From Membranihabitans marinus (GTDB lineage: Bacteria; Bacteroidota; Bacteroidia; Chitinophagales; Saprospiraceae), in the NCBI RefSeq assembly GCF_021729155.1, contig NZ_JAJQYA010000023.1:1-64000 (forward strand): 64,000 nt of DNA, in the 5' to 3' direction. A program made the translations under genes and the position numbers. The notes below the pieces were generated by a model, which saw only the letters and a program-made list of their open reading frames with translations, had not been told where the DNA came from and did not search any database. This document shows positions 63,101 through 64,000 of this stretch, piece by piece (the stretch's first letter is position 1; every line of letters starts with the position of its first letter).

Positions 63101-64000
63101 ATGAAACTAGGAGTATTAAGAACAACTGATCGAGAAATTCTCCCCATGAGCAAGAAAGTTATTGGAAAACTTGCTGGTCTAGGGTTTGAAGTTCTAATCG
63201 AGCGACCAGAAGAAGTAGTTCAATGGGAATTGACGCTATTTGGAGGTACAGATTACTATGTTGACAAAGCCACTATTTTGGAACAGAGTGATGTGTTATT
63301 GAGCATTGGATATCAAGATGTCCAAACAAAGGCCAAATATTGGTTGGGTGAATTTCAACCCTTTAACTTTCCCGAGGTTGAGGAAAAGCTGAAATCACTA
63401 GATCTTGTGGCCATGAGTATGGATATGATTCCTAGAATCAGTCGTGCCCAATCTATGGATGTACTGTCGAGTATGGCTTCTATTGCAGGTTATAAAGCGG
63501 TCTTGGAGGCTGCTAATCAACTGCCTCAGTATTTTCCAATGATGATCACTGCTGCAGGTAGTATCCGACCAGCCAAGGTCTTGGTTGTCGGAGCAGGTGT
63601 GGCTGGATTACAGGCTGTAGCGACGGCCAAAAGACTAGGCGCAATTATTGAAGCATTCGATACCAGAACCGCTGTGAAGGAAGAGGTCGAAAGTTTGGGT
63701 GGTAAGTTTGTCGAAGTCGAAGGAGCTAGGGATGAGTCATCCAGTGGGGGATATGCCGTTGAACAAACCGAAGAATACAAACAGAAACAACAAGAAGTTT
63801 TAGCAAAACGAGCCGGTGATGCCGATGTCATTATAACCACAGCACAATTGCGAGGTAGACCAGCTCCCAAAATTATTAGCCAAGCCATTATCGAATCCAT
63901 GAAACCTGGATCTGTTATTGTAGATTTGGCCGCTTCTACAGGAGGAAATACCGTCTTTACAGAGAATAATGCCACTGTGGTCAAACACGGTGTAACCATT
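63101..64000 (+). CDS. pntA: NAD(P) transhydrogenase subunit alpha, partial (cut by window end)
   Basis: An open frame from ATG 63101 runs to the last base of the window (300 codons) without a stop. It belongs to the alanine dehydrogenase/PntA family. The N-terminal KLGVLRTTDREILPMSKKV corresponds to the PntA start. The middle has SMDMIPRISRAQSMDVLSSMASIAGYKAVLEAA, the transhydrogenase hallmark. The NAD-binding fold is VLVVGAGVAGLQAVATAKRLGA with FDTRTAVKEEVESLG, and after it GYAVEQTEEYKQKQQEVLAKR, typical of PntA rather than alanine dehydrogenase. In Bacteroidota the membrane part is usually split among following genes (pntAB), which should lie beyond the window. Confidence 0.93.
   Translation, partial: MKLGVLRTTDREILPMSKKVIGKLAGLGFEVLIERPEEVVQWELTLFGGTDYYVDKATILEQSDVLLSIGYQDVQTKAKYWLGEFQPFNFPEVEEKLKSLDLVAMSMDMIPRISRAQSMDVLSSMASIAGYKAVLEAANQLPQYFPMMITAAGSIRPAKVLVVGAGVAGLQAVATAKRLGAIIEAFDTRTAVKEEVESLGGKFVEVEGARDESSSGGYAVEQTEEYKQKQQEVLAKRAGDADVIITTAQLRGRPAPKIISQAIIESMKPGSVIVDLAASTGGNTVFTENNATVVKHGVTI

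Overview
The window is from a low-GC member of the Bacteroidota. The evidence is a SusC/SusD pair, several TonB-dependent receptors with N-terminal carboxypeptidase-regulatory domains, type IX secretion C-terminal sorting domains on two secreted proteins, a LytS/LytTR two-component pair, lipoprotein signals of the LxxC type, and candidate promoters fitting the Bacteroidota -7 consensus TAnnTTTG. The set of families (carboxynorspermidine pathway, DUF6970 lipoprotein, TPR-like Saprospira-type protein, Fe-S/CCG pair) would suit the Saprospirales, but that finer placement is inference.

Layout. 1-2100: two unrelated broken transposase remnants (IS1182/IS5-like and IS30-like) beside an AT-rich DUF6920-type membrane protein. 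2.3-2.6 kb: a reverse-oriented block of hairpin repeats. 3.1-7.9 kb: a susCD nutrient-uptake operon. 8.4-11.2 kb: a small four-cysteine protein, a carboxypeptidase-regulatory-domain protein, another hairpin block and two tandem paralogous small membrane proteins. 11.2-17.4 kb: polyamine metabolism (agmatinase; carboxynorspermidine dehydrogenase and decarboxylase) followed by prmC, interrupted by an IS1595-like transposase gene with altered catalytic residues. 17.9-21.8 kb: a CAP-domain secreted protein, an eIF1/SUI1-like factor, a queuosine-precursor transporter and a CtlX-type amidinotransferase.

21.8-25.2 kb is the most unusual part: a dense field of covarying hairpin modules, partly duplicated in tandem with an offset of about 0.72-0.81 kb. 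It is split by a complete 1396-bp IS256-family element with 25-bp terminal inverted repeats and an 8-bp target duplication. The uninterrupted version of the target site is still present in the second repeat copy. Related modules recur at 2.3 kb, 10.0 kb and 59.0 kb, two of them in the opposite orientation.

25.3-63 kb is mostly ordinary chromosomal core. It holds a TonB receptor with a partner lipoprotein, a patatin phospholipase, a phosphoribosyltransferase, an Fe-S/CCG electron-transfer pair with two trailing genes, a dockerin/T9SS secreted protein, a LytS/LytTR pair, fabD-yqgE-ABC-F, a polyprenyl synthase, cytochrome bd oxidase (cydAB), an M1 aminopeptidase with galE, a second TonB receptor with a DUF4249 lipoprotein, rpoN, a CNNM/CBS transporter and rpsA. 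The window ends inside a pntA-like transhydrogenase gene. No rRNA, tRNA or CRISPR array was seen.

The best candidate for something undescribed is the three-hairpin repeat module. It has conserved loops and linkers while stem sequences change in a compensatory way from copy to copy. It could be a non-autonomous mobile hairpin element or a structured RNA/ssDNA; the sequence alone does not decide.
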